From Sorangiineae bacterium NIC37A_2 (GTDB taxonomy: Bacteria; Myxococcota_A; Polyangia; Polyangiales; Polyangiaceae), in NCBI GenBank assembly GCA_002085155.1, contig NASX01000021.1:1-64000 (forward strand): a stretch of DNA of 64,000 nucleotides, given 5' to 3'. The number at the start of each line of letters is the position of its first letter. The stretch's first letter is position 1. Both the position numbers and the translations under genes were made by a program. Below the pieces are notes generated by a model. It saw only the letters and a list, made by a program, of their open reading frames with translations, had not been told where the DNA came from and did not search any database. Positions 27,172-35,438 of the stretch are shown in pieces.

Positions 27172-28097
27172 CGGGCGGTCCTTTGACCTCGAAATTCGAC
27201 TTCGACGATGAAGAGCTCACGGCGGTAGTGAACGCTGCCGATCTTCGTGCGCCTCGTTCTCGTCGCTCCAAGCACCACTTGCTCGTCCACGCCCAAGGGA
27301 CCGAGATGGGGCGGGTGCGGATTTTGGAGGGACGCGAGGTGCTCGTGGGCCGGAGCGTTGAGTCGACATTGGTTCTGACGGACGACGGCGTCAGCCGGCG
27401 TCACGCTTTGTTCACCCTCGACGGACCCACCTATTCGGTGAGGGATTTGGGGTCCGCGAACGGCACCTTCGTGCAGGGCGTGCGAGTGGTCGGAACCCGG
27501 GTGCTCGCCGACGGCGACCAGATCCAGGTCGGCCCGACCGCGCTGCTGCGGTACACGGTGACCGATGAGGACCAGCGAGCCCTGCTCGAACAGCTCTACG
27601 CGACGAGCGTGACCGACGCGCTCACTGGCGCGCGCAATCGCGAGTACATGGAGTCCCTCCTCGCGAGTGAAATCTCGTACGCGAAGCGCCACGGATCACA
27701 CCTCGCGTTCGTTCTGTTCGACCTCGACCATTTCAAGCGCATCAACGACACCCACGGGCACCCCGCGGGTGACGCCGTCCTGATCGCCGTCGCCGCGGCC
27801 ATTCGGGACGAGGTCCGCAAAGAGGACGCCCTCTGCCGTTACGGTGGGGAAGAGTTCGCGCTCGTGCTCCGCGATATCGACCTTTTGGGCGCGCGGGCGA
27901 TGGGCGAGCGGGTCCGCTCGGTGATTGAGGGGCTCAAGGTGACCCACGAGGGCCAGGAGATCCCGGTGACCGCGAGCGTTGGCGTCGCGATTCTGAAAGA
28001 AGTGCCCGAGGCGAACTCGGTGAGTATCGTTCGGCTGGCTGATCAGCGCCTTTATCGAGCCAAGGAGCTCGGGCGTAATCGTGTGGTGAGCGCCTAG
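27168..28097 (+). CDS. FHA-domain diguanylate cyclase
   Basis: A 309-residue protein. Residues about 45-125 are an FHA domain (VLVGRSVESTLVLTDDGVSRRH, then LGSANGTFVQG), a phosphothreonine-binding module. Residues about 140-305 are a GGDEF domain with DALTGARNREYME, the active site RYGGEEF, and an RKED inhibitory-site motif five residues before it, so c-di-GMP synthesis with product inhibition is expected. It overlaps the receiver-protein gene (GTGA) and shares one base with prmA. The FHA domain suggests control by a Ser/Thr kinase and by the PP2C phosphatase class encoded at 41626, but no kinase is in the window. Confidence 0.93.
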   Translation: MTGGPLTSKFDFDDEELTAVVNAADLRAPRSRRSKHHLLVHAQGTEMGRVRILEGREVLVGRSVESTLVLTDDGVSRRHALFTLDGPTYSVRDLGSANGTFVQGVRVVGTRVLADGDQIQVGPTALLRYTVTDEDQRALLEQLYATSVTDALTGARNREYMESLLASEISYAKRHGSHLAFVLFDLDHFKRINDTHGHPAGDAVLIAVAAAIRDEVRKEDALCRYGGEEFALVLRDIDLLGARAMGERVRSVIEGLKVTHEGQEIPVTASVGVAILKEVPEANSVSIVRLADQRLYRAKELGRNRVVSA

Positions 28098-28969
28098 TGA
28101 AAGAGGCGCTTTTTCGCGTCACCTTTCCAGTGGACGACGAGCTCCGGGACGCGCTCTCGGAGTGCCTGCTCGAGCACGGCGCTGAAGGACTCGTCAGCGA
28201 ACCCGGTGCGCTAGTTGTGTACGGAGACGAGAGCCGGGCCTCCGCTCTTGAGGCAGCATTTGCGCTGTTTCAGGAGATGGCGGCGCTCGCGGTCCCCGAG
28301 TTCGTTGCGGAGTCGCCGAAGCGCGAGCCCGTCGACGCCGACTATCACAGGCCGTGGCTCGAGCGGCTTCGCCCGGTTCAACTCACCGAGCGCATCGTCC
28401 TCTGCCCTCGAGGGAAAGAGTCCCTTGTGAAGGGGGCGGACAAGGTTCTGTTCTTCGAACCTCAGCCGAGCTTCGGCAGCGGCGAACACGAGACGACCCG
28501 CATGGCCGCGCGCGCGATTGAGCGTCTTGTTCTCTCCCGGGAGGAGCGCGCGCGGAGGGAAGTGCGGCTGCTCGACGTGGGAACGGGAACAGGCGTGCTC
28601 GCTTTGGTCGCTCTGATGAGTGGCGCAGGGGGCGCGGTCGGAACAGACATCGATCCGATCTCAGTCGCGGCAGCGCGAGCGAACGCCGCTGCAAACGGGC
28701 TTCTGGACCGGCTCGAAGTCCTCCTCGGCACGTTCCCCGATGCGGGCGAGAAATTTTCGCTGGTTGTCGCCAATATCGACCGAAAGACGCTGATTTCTGA
28801 GGCTGGTTCGATCGGGGGTCAGGTTGCGTCGGGGGGGGAACTTCTGCTGACGGGCTTTCTGCTCGAAGACGTCGCGGACGTCGAAGCTCCTTATCTCGCT
28901 CAGGGCTTCGTGCGTCAGGAACTCGAGGAGGGCGTCGAGTTCGCGCGCCTTTCGCTTCGCCGCCCCTGA
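28097..28969 (+). CDS. prmA: Ribosomal protein L11 methyltransferase
   Basis: A 290-residue SAM-dependent methyltransferase. The N-terminal substrate-recognition part is followed by FFEPQPSFGSGEHETTRM (PrmA signature, here FGSGEHETT instead of FGTGxHxTT), motif I LLDVGTGTGVLALVALM, TDIDPISVAAARANAAAN and VVANIDRKTLI. It methylates ribosomal protein L11. The GTG start shares the G of the preceding TAG stop, so it is coupled to the FHA-GGDEF gene, an unusual partner for a ribosome-modifying enzyme. Confidence 0.9.
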   Translation: MKEALFRVTFPVDDELRDALSECLLEHGAEGLVSEPGALVVYGDESRASALEAAFALFQEMAALAVPEFVAESPKREPVDADYHRPWLERLRPVQLTERIVLCPRGKESLVKGADKVLFFEPQPSFGSGEHETTRMAARAIERLVLSREERARREVRLLDVGTGTGVLALVALMSGAGGAVGTDIDPISVAAARANAAANGLLDRLEVLLGTFPDAGEKFSLVVANIDRKTLISEAGSIGGQVASGGELLLTGFLLEDVADVEAPYLAQGFVRQELEEGVEFARLSLRRP

Positions 28970-29043
28970 GCCGACGCAGCTTCGGCTCGAGATCGCCGCT
29001 CACGACAGCTCTCTCGACCGCTTCGCCGCTGGTCACTCGCGTC

Positions 29044-30585
29044 TCACACGCCGCTCACTCGATCCCTCGTGAGATGAAGTTCAAGGGCGTCGAGGGCGCC
29101 GTCGATGGTGTATTCACGGGCCTCCACGTGGACCGTAAGACCGAGCTCGCGAGCTGTCGCGCTTGTGACGGGTCCGATCGAAAGAATCGTCTTGTCTTCG
29201 AGGAGCGACGTATCAAAACCGATGGCCTGCACTAAGGAGCGCACGATGGAGCTCGAGGTCAGAAGGACCGTGGTGGAGCTCTCGAGAGCCTTTTTGAGCT
29301 GCTCAGCTTCGTCGCCGCTGACGAGCTCCGTTCGGTAGGCGAAGGCGATCTCGACGAAGATACCCGCTTTCGTGAGCGCCTCCGGGAGCACTTCTCGCGC
29401 TTCGAGGGCGCGAGCGAGGAGGACGCGCTCTGGGCGGGGAGAGAGCTTCAGGAGCTCTTCGGTCAAGCTCTCGGCGATGTACTCGGGGGCGACGAGATCG
29501 GAGCGGAGTCCGTAGCGCGTAAGGGCCGATGCGGTCTTTGGTCCGATGGTGGCGATGCGTGCTGAGCCGAACAGGCGCGCGTCGAGTCCGAGCTCTTGGG
29601 CCGTGTGGAAGAAGGAGTCGACGCCGTTTTGACTGGTGAACACGACCCAATCGAAGCTCTTCGCGCGGCGCACTGCGTCTTCAAAGGCGCTGGGATCAGG
29701 TGGAGGCGCGATCCGGATCGCCGGCGCGACGAGAGCGAAAGCGCTCCGCGCGCGGATCTTGGAGACCGTCTCTGCCGCCTGGGCGCGGGGGCGCGGTACC
29801 AGAATTCTCTGGGAAAAAAGCGGCTTTGTGTCGTACCAGGCCAGGCGCTCGCGCAATCCGACGACCTCGCCGACGATGATGATCGCGGGGCTCCTTAGGC
29901 CCTTGGATTCAACGAGATCTGCGATGCCGTGGAGAGGTCCGGTGAGCGTCTGCTGCTCGGGGCGAGCGGCCCAACGGACGACCGCCGCTGGCGTGTTCGG
30001 ATCGCGCCCGCCTTCGATGAGCGCGGAAGTGATCTCGCGAATGCGCCGCATCCCCATGAGCACACAGATGGTCCCTGTGGCAGTAGCGAGGCGAGTCCAC
30101 GCTTCTTTGGTCCACTCCCTTCCCGCTTGATCGCTTCCGGTGATGAAGGTGACGCTGGAGGAGAGATCGCGGTGCGTGAGGGGGATTCCTGAGAACTCCG
30201 CGGCAGCTACGGGGGAGGCGATCCCGGGCACGACCTCGAAAGGAATTCCAGCTTCTTCGAGCGCGAGAGCCTCCTCACTGCCTCGCGCGAACAGCATGGG
30301 GTCGCCGCCCTTCAGGCGCACGACACGCTTGCCCTTTTGCGCGTGGGCGATGAGCTCACGGGTGATGGTCTCTTGGGCGGGAGACCTCTCGCCGTAGCGC
30401 TTGCCGACGTTGATGAGCTCGGCGCCGGGCGCATATTCGAGAAGCTCCGGATGACTCAAAGCATCGTAGAGAACGACCTCGGCCCGCTCGAGGACTGTGC
30501 GTCCCCGGCAGGTGATGAGATCGGGATCGCCAGGGCCCGCCCCTACGAGCCATACCTTTCCACGGGATCGTTCGAGCGCAGCCAT
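29044..30585 (-). CDS. Fused uroporphyrinogen-III methyltransferase and uroporphyrinogen-III synthase
   Basis: A 513-residue fusion. Residues 1-250 are the CobA/SUMT domain: VWLVGAGPGDPDLITCRG, VVRLKGGDPMLFARG, EVVPGIASPVAAAEFSGIPLTHRD, GTICVLMGMRRI. Residues about 255-510 are HemD, with FDWVVFTSQNGVDSFF, IATIGPKTASAL and LLTSSSIVRSLV. The product closes the tetrapyrrole ring and methylates it at C2 and C7 towards precorrin-2 for siroheme or corrinoids. No hemC, cysG or cob genes are adjacent. It converges on prmA. CobA-HemD fusions are known in several bacterial lineages. Confidence 0.95.
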   Translation of the reverse strand: MAALERSRGKVWLVGAGPGDPDLITCRGRTVLERAEVVLYDALSHPELLEYAPGAELINVGKRYGERSPAQETITRELIAHAQKGKRVVRLKGGDPMLFARGSEEALALEEAGIPFEVVPGIASPVAAAEFSGIPLTHRDLSSSVTFITGSDQAGREWTKEAWTRLATATGTICVLMGMRRIREITSALIEGGRDPNTPAAVVRWAARPEQQTLTGPLHGIADLVESKGLRSPAIIIVGEVVGLRERLAWYDTKPLFSQRILVPRPRAQAAETVSKIRARSAFALVAPAIRIAPPPDPSAFEDAVRRAKSFDWVVFTSQNGVDSFFHTAQELGLDARLFGSARIATIGPKTASALTRYGLRSDLVAPEYIAESLTEELLKLSPRPERVLLARALEAREVLPEALTKAGIFVEIAFAYRTELVSGDEAEQLKKALESSTTVLLTSSSIVRSLVQAIGFDTSLLEDKTILSIGPVTSATARELGLTVHVEAREYTIDGALDALELHLTRDRVSGV

Positions 30586-30641
30586 CTTGTCTCGGCCCGG
30601 AGGCTACCACCCTTGGGCGGGCCCGTGATAGCGTCGGGCGC

Positions 30642-31124
30642 GTGAATCGTCCTGTGTTTCGCTCAAAGGCGGCTCGTTTGCTCGGACCTTGCCTCGCCTT
30701 GGCTTCCGGTCTCGCCATCCCCTGCGCGTCGTCTTTGACCGTAGCGTGTAGCGCGTGCAATCCGACCGGCCGTGAGCCGATTGTGTACAGTGCGGGGCGC
30801 ACTGTAGGAGCGCTCTATGAGAGCGGTGGGGTCAACGAAGAAATGCTCCATTTCCCCTCCGGTCGAACGTACGACTTCGAGCACGGACTCGGAGTCTGCC
30901 CGTCCCAAATCACCCCCTACATCAGCTTCGTCGCGGAGCCTTTTTCGGATGAGTCGCGTGGGCAGCTCAGTAACGTCGCGCTTGCAGCGGGAAACGAGGC
31001 GCTCATCGAAGACTGTAACGAACGCACGTTTCGCGTGCGCAACGACACCTGCGCTGAGTTCTATCTGCGCGTCGTCGCCCTCTCGGCCTCTCCGGGGCTC
31101 GGGGGTGCGGGCCCGTTGGACTGA
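30642..31124 (+). CDS. Small secreted Cys-containing protein of unknown function
   Basis: A 160-residue protein from a GTG start, divergent from the cobA-hemD gene. The N-terminus is basic then hydrophobic (LLGPCLALASGLAIPCASSL), a signal peptide; LAIPC or LTVAC could be lipobox-like but neither is clear. The mature part contains six or so cysteines (ACSACN, GVCPSQ, DCNERTF, DTCAEFYL), which may form disulfides in the periplasm. I do not recognise a family. Confidence 0.65.
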   Translation: MNRPVFRSKAARLLGPCLALASGLAIPCASSLTVACSACNPTGREPIVYSAGRTVGALYESGGVNEEMLHFPSGRTYDFEHGLGVCPSQITPYISFVAEPFSDESRGQLSNVALAAGNEALIEDCNERTFRVRNDTCAEFYLRVVALSASPGLGGAGPLD

Positions 31125-31171
31125 CCAGAAGGCTAGAGCGTTTTCGGGCGGGGCGGAGTCCGCGGACGCCC

Positions 31172-32140
31172 CTACTCGGCGATCTCAGAGGGCGCCGGTT
31201 CGGGCCAGAGCTGCAGCATGACAAAGGCGACAGCCGCTTCAGTGTATTGAGCCACTCGCACGAGGAGCGCGATGGACACAGCACGAGCAGACGAATCCGC
31301 GAGCCCGAGGGCTGGCGCGAAGTAGAGGTAGGAGCTCTCCACGGTGCCGATCTGGCCGGGGATGAACTCGCCTGCCGTGGAGCCGACGACATGAATGCCG
31401 TTGGCGAGGAGCGCCTTGACCGGGCTGAGGGGCACCGAGAGCGCAAGGAGTACAACGGCGTACTGCGAGAGCTCCGAGACCCGGGCGAGGACACAGTACC
31501 CGGTGCCGACGAGGTAGTCTTCGCTCGGGCTCTTGATGGCCTTATCGAAGGCCTTGGCGCCCTCGGTGAGTCGGGGGAACCGGCGGAGAAGAGTGTTTCC
31601 GACCGCAACATTGCGGGTCATCACGAGCATCAGCGTGGCGAAGCCGAGACTCACGAGACAGTGCACGAGCACCGCGAGGGTGAGAGGATTCAAGGCGCCG
31701 AGGCTGAAGAAGGCCGCGCCGAGGATGGCGACGCCCAAGATGCCGATCCCGTACATGGCCGGGATCTGAAAGGCGGCGGACGCGGCCGAAGCGCGCGGGG
31801 TCCCGACGTAAGGGGCGAGGACGCTCGCGCGGACAACCTCTGCCCCTGCGCGACCCAGCGGGAATAGGAGAGAAGTGACGAAGCCGGACAACATCGCGCG
31901 CACAAAGGCGCTTATCGGGACAGCGCGTCGCGCATGAGCGCCGAGCATTTGCCTGTGACCGAGCGCTTCGAGCACATAAAAGCCGACGTTGAACAGCATG
32001 ATCAGCGGCAAGAACGGCAGAGCGCCCTTGGCCGTGTTCAGGATGGTGAGCGGGCCGGTCTTATAGATCGAGTAAGCGAGGAGCGAGACTCCGAGCAGTA
32101 AGAGCGCCGTCCGGAGATGACGCCTCCACTTCTCATTCAC
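31172..32140 (-). CDS. LPG-synthase-like (flippase-like) integral membrane protein
   Basis: A 322-residue protein with about eight membrane segments, matching the lysylphosphatidylglycerol synthase transmembrane (UPF0104/AglD-like) family: LSGFVTSLLFPLGRAGAEVVRASVL near residue 90 and GIHVVGSTAGEFIPGQIGTVESSY near 255 are its conserved loops. The soluble synthase domain is absent. Its ATG overlaps the stop of the glycosyltransferase gene (ATGA) at the end of the rhamnose operon, so a role in moving or attaching a glycolipid intermediate is plausible. The family is also linked to hopanoid and glycolipid transport, so substrate remains open. Confidence 0.82.
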   Translation of the reverse strand: MNEKWRRHLRTALLLLGVSLLAYSIYKTGPLTILNTAKGALPFLPLIMLFNVGFYVLEALGHRQMLGAHARRAVPISAFVRAMLSGFVTSLLFPLGRAGAEVVRASVLAPYVGTPRASAASAAFQIPAMYGIGILGVAILGAAFFSLGALNPLTLAVLVHCLVSLGFATLMLVMTRNVAVGNTLLRRFPRLTEGAKAFDKAIKSPSEDYLVGTGYCVLARVSELSQYAVVLLALSVPLSPVKALLANGIHVVGSTAGEFIPGQIGTVESSYLYFAPALGLADSSARAVSIALLVRVAQYTEAAVAFVMLQLWPEPAPSEIAE

Positions 32141-33030
32141 TCACTACTCCCGGGCGCGGGCCGAAAGATGGCACTCGGGACGCCCCGTCCGGAGAGCTGA
32201 AACGGGCTCTCAAGATATGCCTCCCGGGCCATCGTCGACTCAAGCGCCTCCCACATGGCCTTGTGGGCCGGGCGTCCGTCGAGATGCTTCCGAATTTTCC
32301 CTTCGATGCGCATCCCCTGGCGAAGCAGACTCGTGACCCAGGTTGGCCAGTGCTTCGAGGAGAGGTAGATGAACCCGCGCTGTTCTTCGAGGCGGAGCAG
32401 CGGGCTCTTTCCGGTGGATCCGCCACCGACGTGGACCATGGAGACCGGCAAGATTTCGAGGCGGAAGCCGAGCGACTTAGCCCGGTAGCACCAGTCGAGC
32501 TCCTCGTTATAGAGGAAGAAGTTCTCGTCGAAGGCGCCTACGGCTTCGTAGGTCTCGCGCCTCGTCATGATGCACGCGCCGCTCAGCACGGGCACCGAGG
32601 TGGGCTTCGTGATCGGCTTCCAGGTAGGCCAGTACCAGATGCCGAAGAGCGCCTGTCGCGTACCGTCTTCGTTGTTGAGCATCGGTGCGACGGCGGCGAC
32701 CTCGCGCGAGAAATGGAGGCGGTTGCGCATGGCCGTGAGGGCCTCACGCGTGATGAAGGCGTCGGAGTTCAGGCAGAGCAGGTAGGGGCGCTCCGCGAGC
32801 TCGATACCCCGATTGGTCGCGTGGGCCCAGCCGTGGTTGCGCACGGAGCGCAGCCGGACGCTCGGAAACTTGTCTCGCACGAGCTGCGCTGAGCCGTCCG
32901 TCGATTGGCCATCGACGACAATGACCTCAGCATCGGGGGCTTCGCTTGCGAGCGTCGAAAGACAGCGCTCGAGGTGCTTCCGCCCGTTGTATGAAGGGAT
33001 GACGACGCTGACTTCAGACGAGTAATTCAT
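32137..33030 (-). CDS. Family 2 glycosyltransferase, rhamnosyltransferase-like
   Basis: About 297 residues from the ATG at 33030 (MNYSSEVSVVIPSYNG); the frame is open to 33333 but that part overlaps rmlD. It has the GT-A fold of GT2 enzymes: SVVIPSYNGRKHLERCL, VIVVDGQSTDGS, LLCLNSDAFI carrying the metal-binding acidic residues, and GACIMTRRETYEAVGAFDENFFLYNEE with the catalytic region FDENFFLYNEELDWCYR typical of WbbL-type rhamnosyltransferases. Position behind rmlBACD supports dTDP-rhamnose as donor. The acceptor is unknown. Confidence 0.88.
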   Translation of the reverse strand: MNYSSEVSVVIPSYNGRKHLERCLSTLASEAPDAEVIVVDGQSTDGSAQLVRDKFPSVRLRSVRNHGWAHATNRGIELAERPYLLCLNSDAFITREALTAMRNRLHFSREVAAVAPMLNNEDGTRQALFGIWYWPTWKPITKPTSVPVLSGACIMTRRETYEAVGAFDENFFLYNEELDWCYRAKSLGFRLEILPVSMVHVGGGSTGKSPLLRLEEQRGFIYLSSKHWPTWVTSLLRQGMRIEGKIRKHLDGRPAHKAMWEALESTMAREAYLESPFQLSGRGVPSAIFRPAPGSSE

Positions 33031-33151
33031 GACCGACGGTGCGGTTCTTCCCGCCAATGCTCTTTCCCCTATCACGGGCGTCCGGATGGAGCAAAAAGAC
33101 GCACACCCTTTTACATCGGAAGACATGGCCCCGACGGTTCGGGGGGGAGCT

Positions 33152-33973
33152 TCAGAGACCGAGTGCGGCGGGCAAATGTTTACGGAAGTCAGGGAGAGCC
33201 TCGCCGATGCCACGTCCGCTGGTACTAGAAAGGACGCTGTAGTGAGGGCGGGGCGCCGGGCGAGGGAAATCCGCGCTCGGAACAGGGATAATTTGAGCGT
33301 CGGAGCCCTGGGCCTCTTGGATGGCGACAGCAAACTCGTACCAACTCACGGGGGGGCCGTTCGTGACGTGCGCAACCCCCCTGACATTTGACTCATAGAG
33401 GGCAAGGGCCCGCGCCGCGAGATCCGGGGCGTACGTTGGACAGCCCACCTGGTCGGCGACCACTCGCACCTCCGGGCGGGTGCGGAGGAGCTCGCCCATT
33501 GTCCTCACGAAGTTCCTCCCCCAGGGGGCGAAGACCCAGCTGGTGCGTACGATGAGAAGTTCGGCTCCGCTTTGGAGAGCCAGATCTTCCCCGTCGGACT
33601 TCGTCTGTCCGTAAACGTTGATGGGCCGCTTCGGGGCATCGGGTTCGTAGGGCACGTTGGCCGAGCCGTCGAAGACGTAGTCCGTACTGAAGTGAATCAA
33701 ACCCGAACCGACACTCTGACAGGCCTCCGCGAGCTTTCCGACGGCTGCGGCGTTCACGAGGTGGGCTCGTTCGGGCTCCGCCTCGGCTTTGTCGACTTCA
33801 GTGTAGGCGGCGCAGTTGATGACGAGCTGGGGCCGCTGCCTCTCGAGGAGCTCGAATGGATCGGAATGGCCGAGCTCGAAGTCCTCTCGGCGCAAGGAGC
33901 GGAGCTCGGAACGCCCGAGTCCGGCGAAGGCCCGTCCGAGCATGCCTGCTCCGCCGAGCACCAAGAGGGTCAC
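33152..33973 (-). CDS. rmlD: dTDP-4-dehydrorhamnose reductase
   Basis: A 273-residue short-chain dehydrogenase/reductase. TLLVLGGAGMLGRAF is the nucleotide-binding loop, VINCAAYTEVDKAE and HFSTDYVFDG are RmlD blocks, and INVYGQTKSDGE carries the YxxxK catalytic pair. It reduces dTDP-4-keto-L-rhamnose to dTDP-L-rhamnose. Its ATG overlaps the rmlC stop by ATGA, and the glycosyltransferase start lies 121 bases downstream. Confidence 0.95.
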   Translation of the reverse strand: MTLLVLGGAGMLGRAFAGLGRSELRSLRREDFELGHSDPFELLERQRPQLVINCAAYTEVDKAEAEPERAHLVNAAAVGKLAEACQSVGSGLIHFSTDYVFDGSANVPYEPDAPKRPINVYGQTKSDGEDLALQSGAELLIVRTSWVFAPWGRNFVRTMGELLRTRPEVRVVADQVGCPTYAPDLAARALALYESNVRGVAHVTNGPPVSWYEFAVAIQEAQGSDAQIIPVPSADFPRPAPRPHYSVLSSTSGRGIGEALPDFRKHLPAALGL

Positions 33974-34527
33974 CGAAGGTCTCCGAAGCTCGGCAGGGCC
34001 CCCGCGCTCCTGAGTTCGGCGAGAGAAGGAGCGCCCGCGTCTCGCGGCGAGAGGATCGGATCTTGAACAGGCCAGGCAATCCCAAGCTCGGGGTCGTTCC
34101 AGCGCAGCGTCACCTCTGCGCCCGGAGTATAGACATCGTCACACTTGTAGATGACGTGAGCGGATTCGGAGAGGACGACAAACCCGTGGGCGAATCCGCG
34201 AGGGATGAAGAGCTGAACGCCGTTTTCGGCGCTGAGCTCCTCGGCGACCCACTGGCCGAAGGTCGGTGAGCCGACGCGCACGTCGACGGCCACGTCCCAA
34301 ATAGCTCCTGTGACCGCGAAGATGAGCTTTCCCTGGCTGTGAGGGTTCTGAAAATGAAGACCGCGGAGGACTGACTGCCGGGAGACCGAGAGGTTGTCCT
34401 GGACGAAGTCATTGGTTCCCGTAGGCCACTTCCCAGCGACCCATGTCTCTTGAAATGAGCCCCGGGCGTCAGGGAAGCGGCGGGGAGTTAAGCGAAGAAC
34501 ATCGGGAATTCGGAGACGTTCGAACAC
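33970..34527 (-). CDS. rmlC: dTDP-4-dehydrorhamnose 3,5-epimerase
   Basis: A 185-residue cupin-fold epimerase. Recognisable blocks are FPDARGSFQETW, QDNLSVSRQSVLRGLHFQ with the catalytic His, QGKLIFAVTGAIWDVAVDVR and FIPRGFAHGFVVLSE, then YKCDDVYTPGAE with the active-site Tyr/Asp region. It epimerises C3 and C5 of dTDP-4-keto-6-deoxyglucose. It is coupled to rmlD and begins four bases after the rmlA stop. Confidence 0.95.
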   Translation of the reverse strand: MFERLRIPDVLRLTPRRFPDARGSFQETWVAGKWPTGTNDFVQDNLSVSRQSVLRGLHFQNPHSQGKLIFAVTGAIWDVAVDVRVGSPTFGQWVAEELSAENGVQLFIPRGFAHGFVVLSESAHVIYKCDDVYTPGAEVTLRWNDPELGIAWPVQDPILSPRDAGAPSLAELRSAGALPSFGDLR

Positions 34528-34531
34528 GGAC

Positions 34532-35404
34532 TTAAGACCTCTGGGTCAGCATTTCAGAAAGGAAGCGGGCGTAGCGAGTCTTCCCGAGACGCTCGATCTG
34601 CGCCGAAAGGTCGTCAGCAGAGATCCAGCCATTGCGGAAGGCGATTTCCTCAGGGGACGCAATGATCAGACCTTGCCGCTCTTGGACCGTCTGAACGAAT
34701 TGAGCCGCCTGGAGCAGGGCTTCAGGGGTGCCCGTGTCGAGCCAAGCGACGCCGCGTCCGAGCTCCACCAAGTCGAGCAAGCCTTCATTCAGGTAGAGTC
34801 GATTCAGATCAGTGATTTCAAGCTCGCCGCGAGCGGAAGGTCGCAAGGTACGGGCCAGGTCGCAGACCTGACTGTCGTAGAAGTACAGGCCTGTGACGGC
34901 GATTTTGCTCTTGGGCTGGGTAGGCTTTTCTTCGAGGCCACAAATGCGACCCCTTTCGTCAAACTCAGCGACTCCATAGTCGCTCGGGTTGGCGACGGGA
35001 TAGCCGAAGATGCGCGCGCCCTTCTTGAGCTGACCTGCCTCGCGGAGTGTGCGCTGCAGGCCGTATCCGTAATAGATATTGTCCCCGAGGATGAGCGCGG
35101 AACTCTCGCCGCCGATGAAATCGCGCCCCAAGAGAAACGCCTGAGCGAGGCCGTCGGGTGAGTCTTGGATGACGTATTCGAACGTGAGCCCCCACTGGCG
35201 TCCGTCACCGAGCAGGCCTTCGTAGGCGGCGCGCGCTTCCGGAGAGGTGATGAGCAGGATGTCGCGAATCCCCGCGAGCATCAGGACGCTCAGCGGGTAG
35301 TAAATCATCGGCTTGTCATAGACCGGCACGAGCTGCTTGCTCATGGCCCGGGTGATGGGAAACAAGCGCGATCCTGTCCCTCCTGCCAGAATGAGGCCCT
35401 TCAT
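34532..35404 (-). CDS. rmlA: Glucose-1-phosphate thymidylyltransferase
   Basis: A 290-residue sugar nucleotidyltransferase. MKGLILAGGTGSRLFPITRAMSKQLVPVYDKPMIYYPLS is the dTTP-binding signature with catalytic Arg and Lys, and ILGDNIYYGYG, EEKPTQPKSKIAVTGLYFYD and WLDTGTPEALLQA are family blocks. It makes dTDP-glucose, the first step to dTDP-rhamnose. Length is typical for RmlA, and it follows rmlB after 34 bases. Confidence 0.96.
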   Translation of the reverse strand: MKGLILAGGTGSRLFPITRAMSKQLVPVYDKPMIYYPLSVLMLAGIRDILLITSPEARAAYEGLLGDGRQWGLTFEYVIQDSPDGLAQAFLLGRDFIGGESSALILGDNIYYGYGLQRTLREAGQLKKGARIFGYPVANPSDYGVAEFDERGRICGLEEKPTQPKSKIAVTGLYFYDSQVCDLARTLRPSARGELEITDLNRLYLNEGLLDLVELGRGVAWLDTGTPEALLQAAQFVQTVQERQGLIIASPEEIAFRNGWISADDLSAQIERLGKTRYARFLSEMLTQRS

Positions 35405-35438
35405 GTCCGTCCCACTCTACGTGCTCGCTCTCCGCGTT

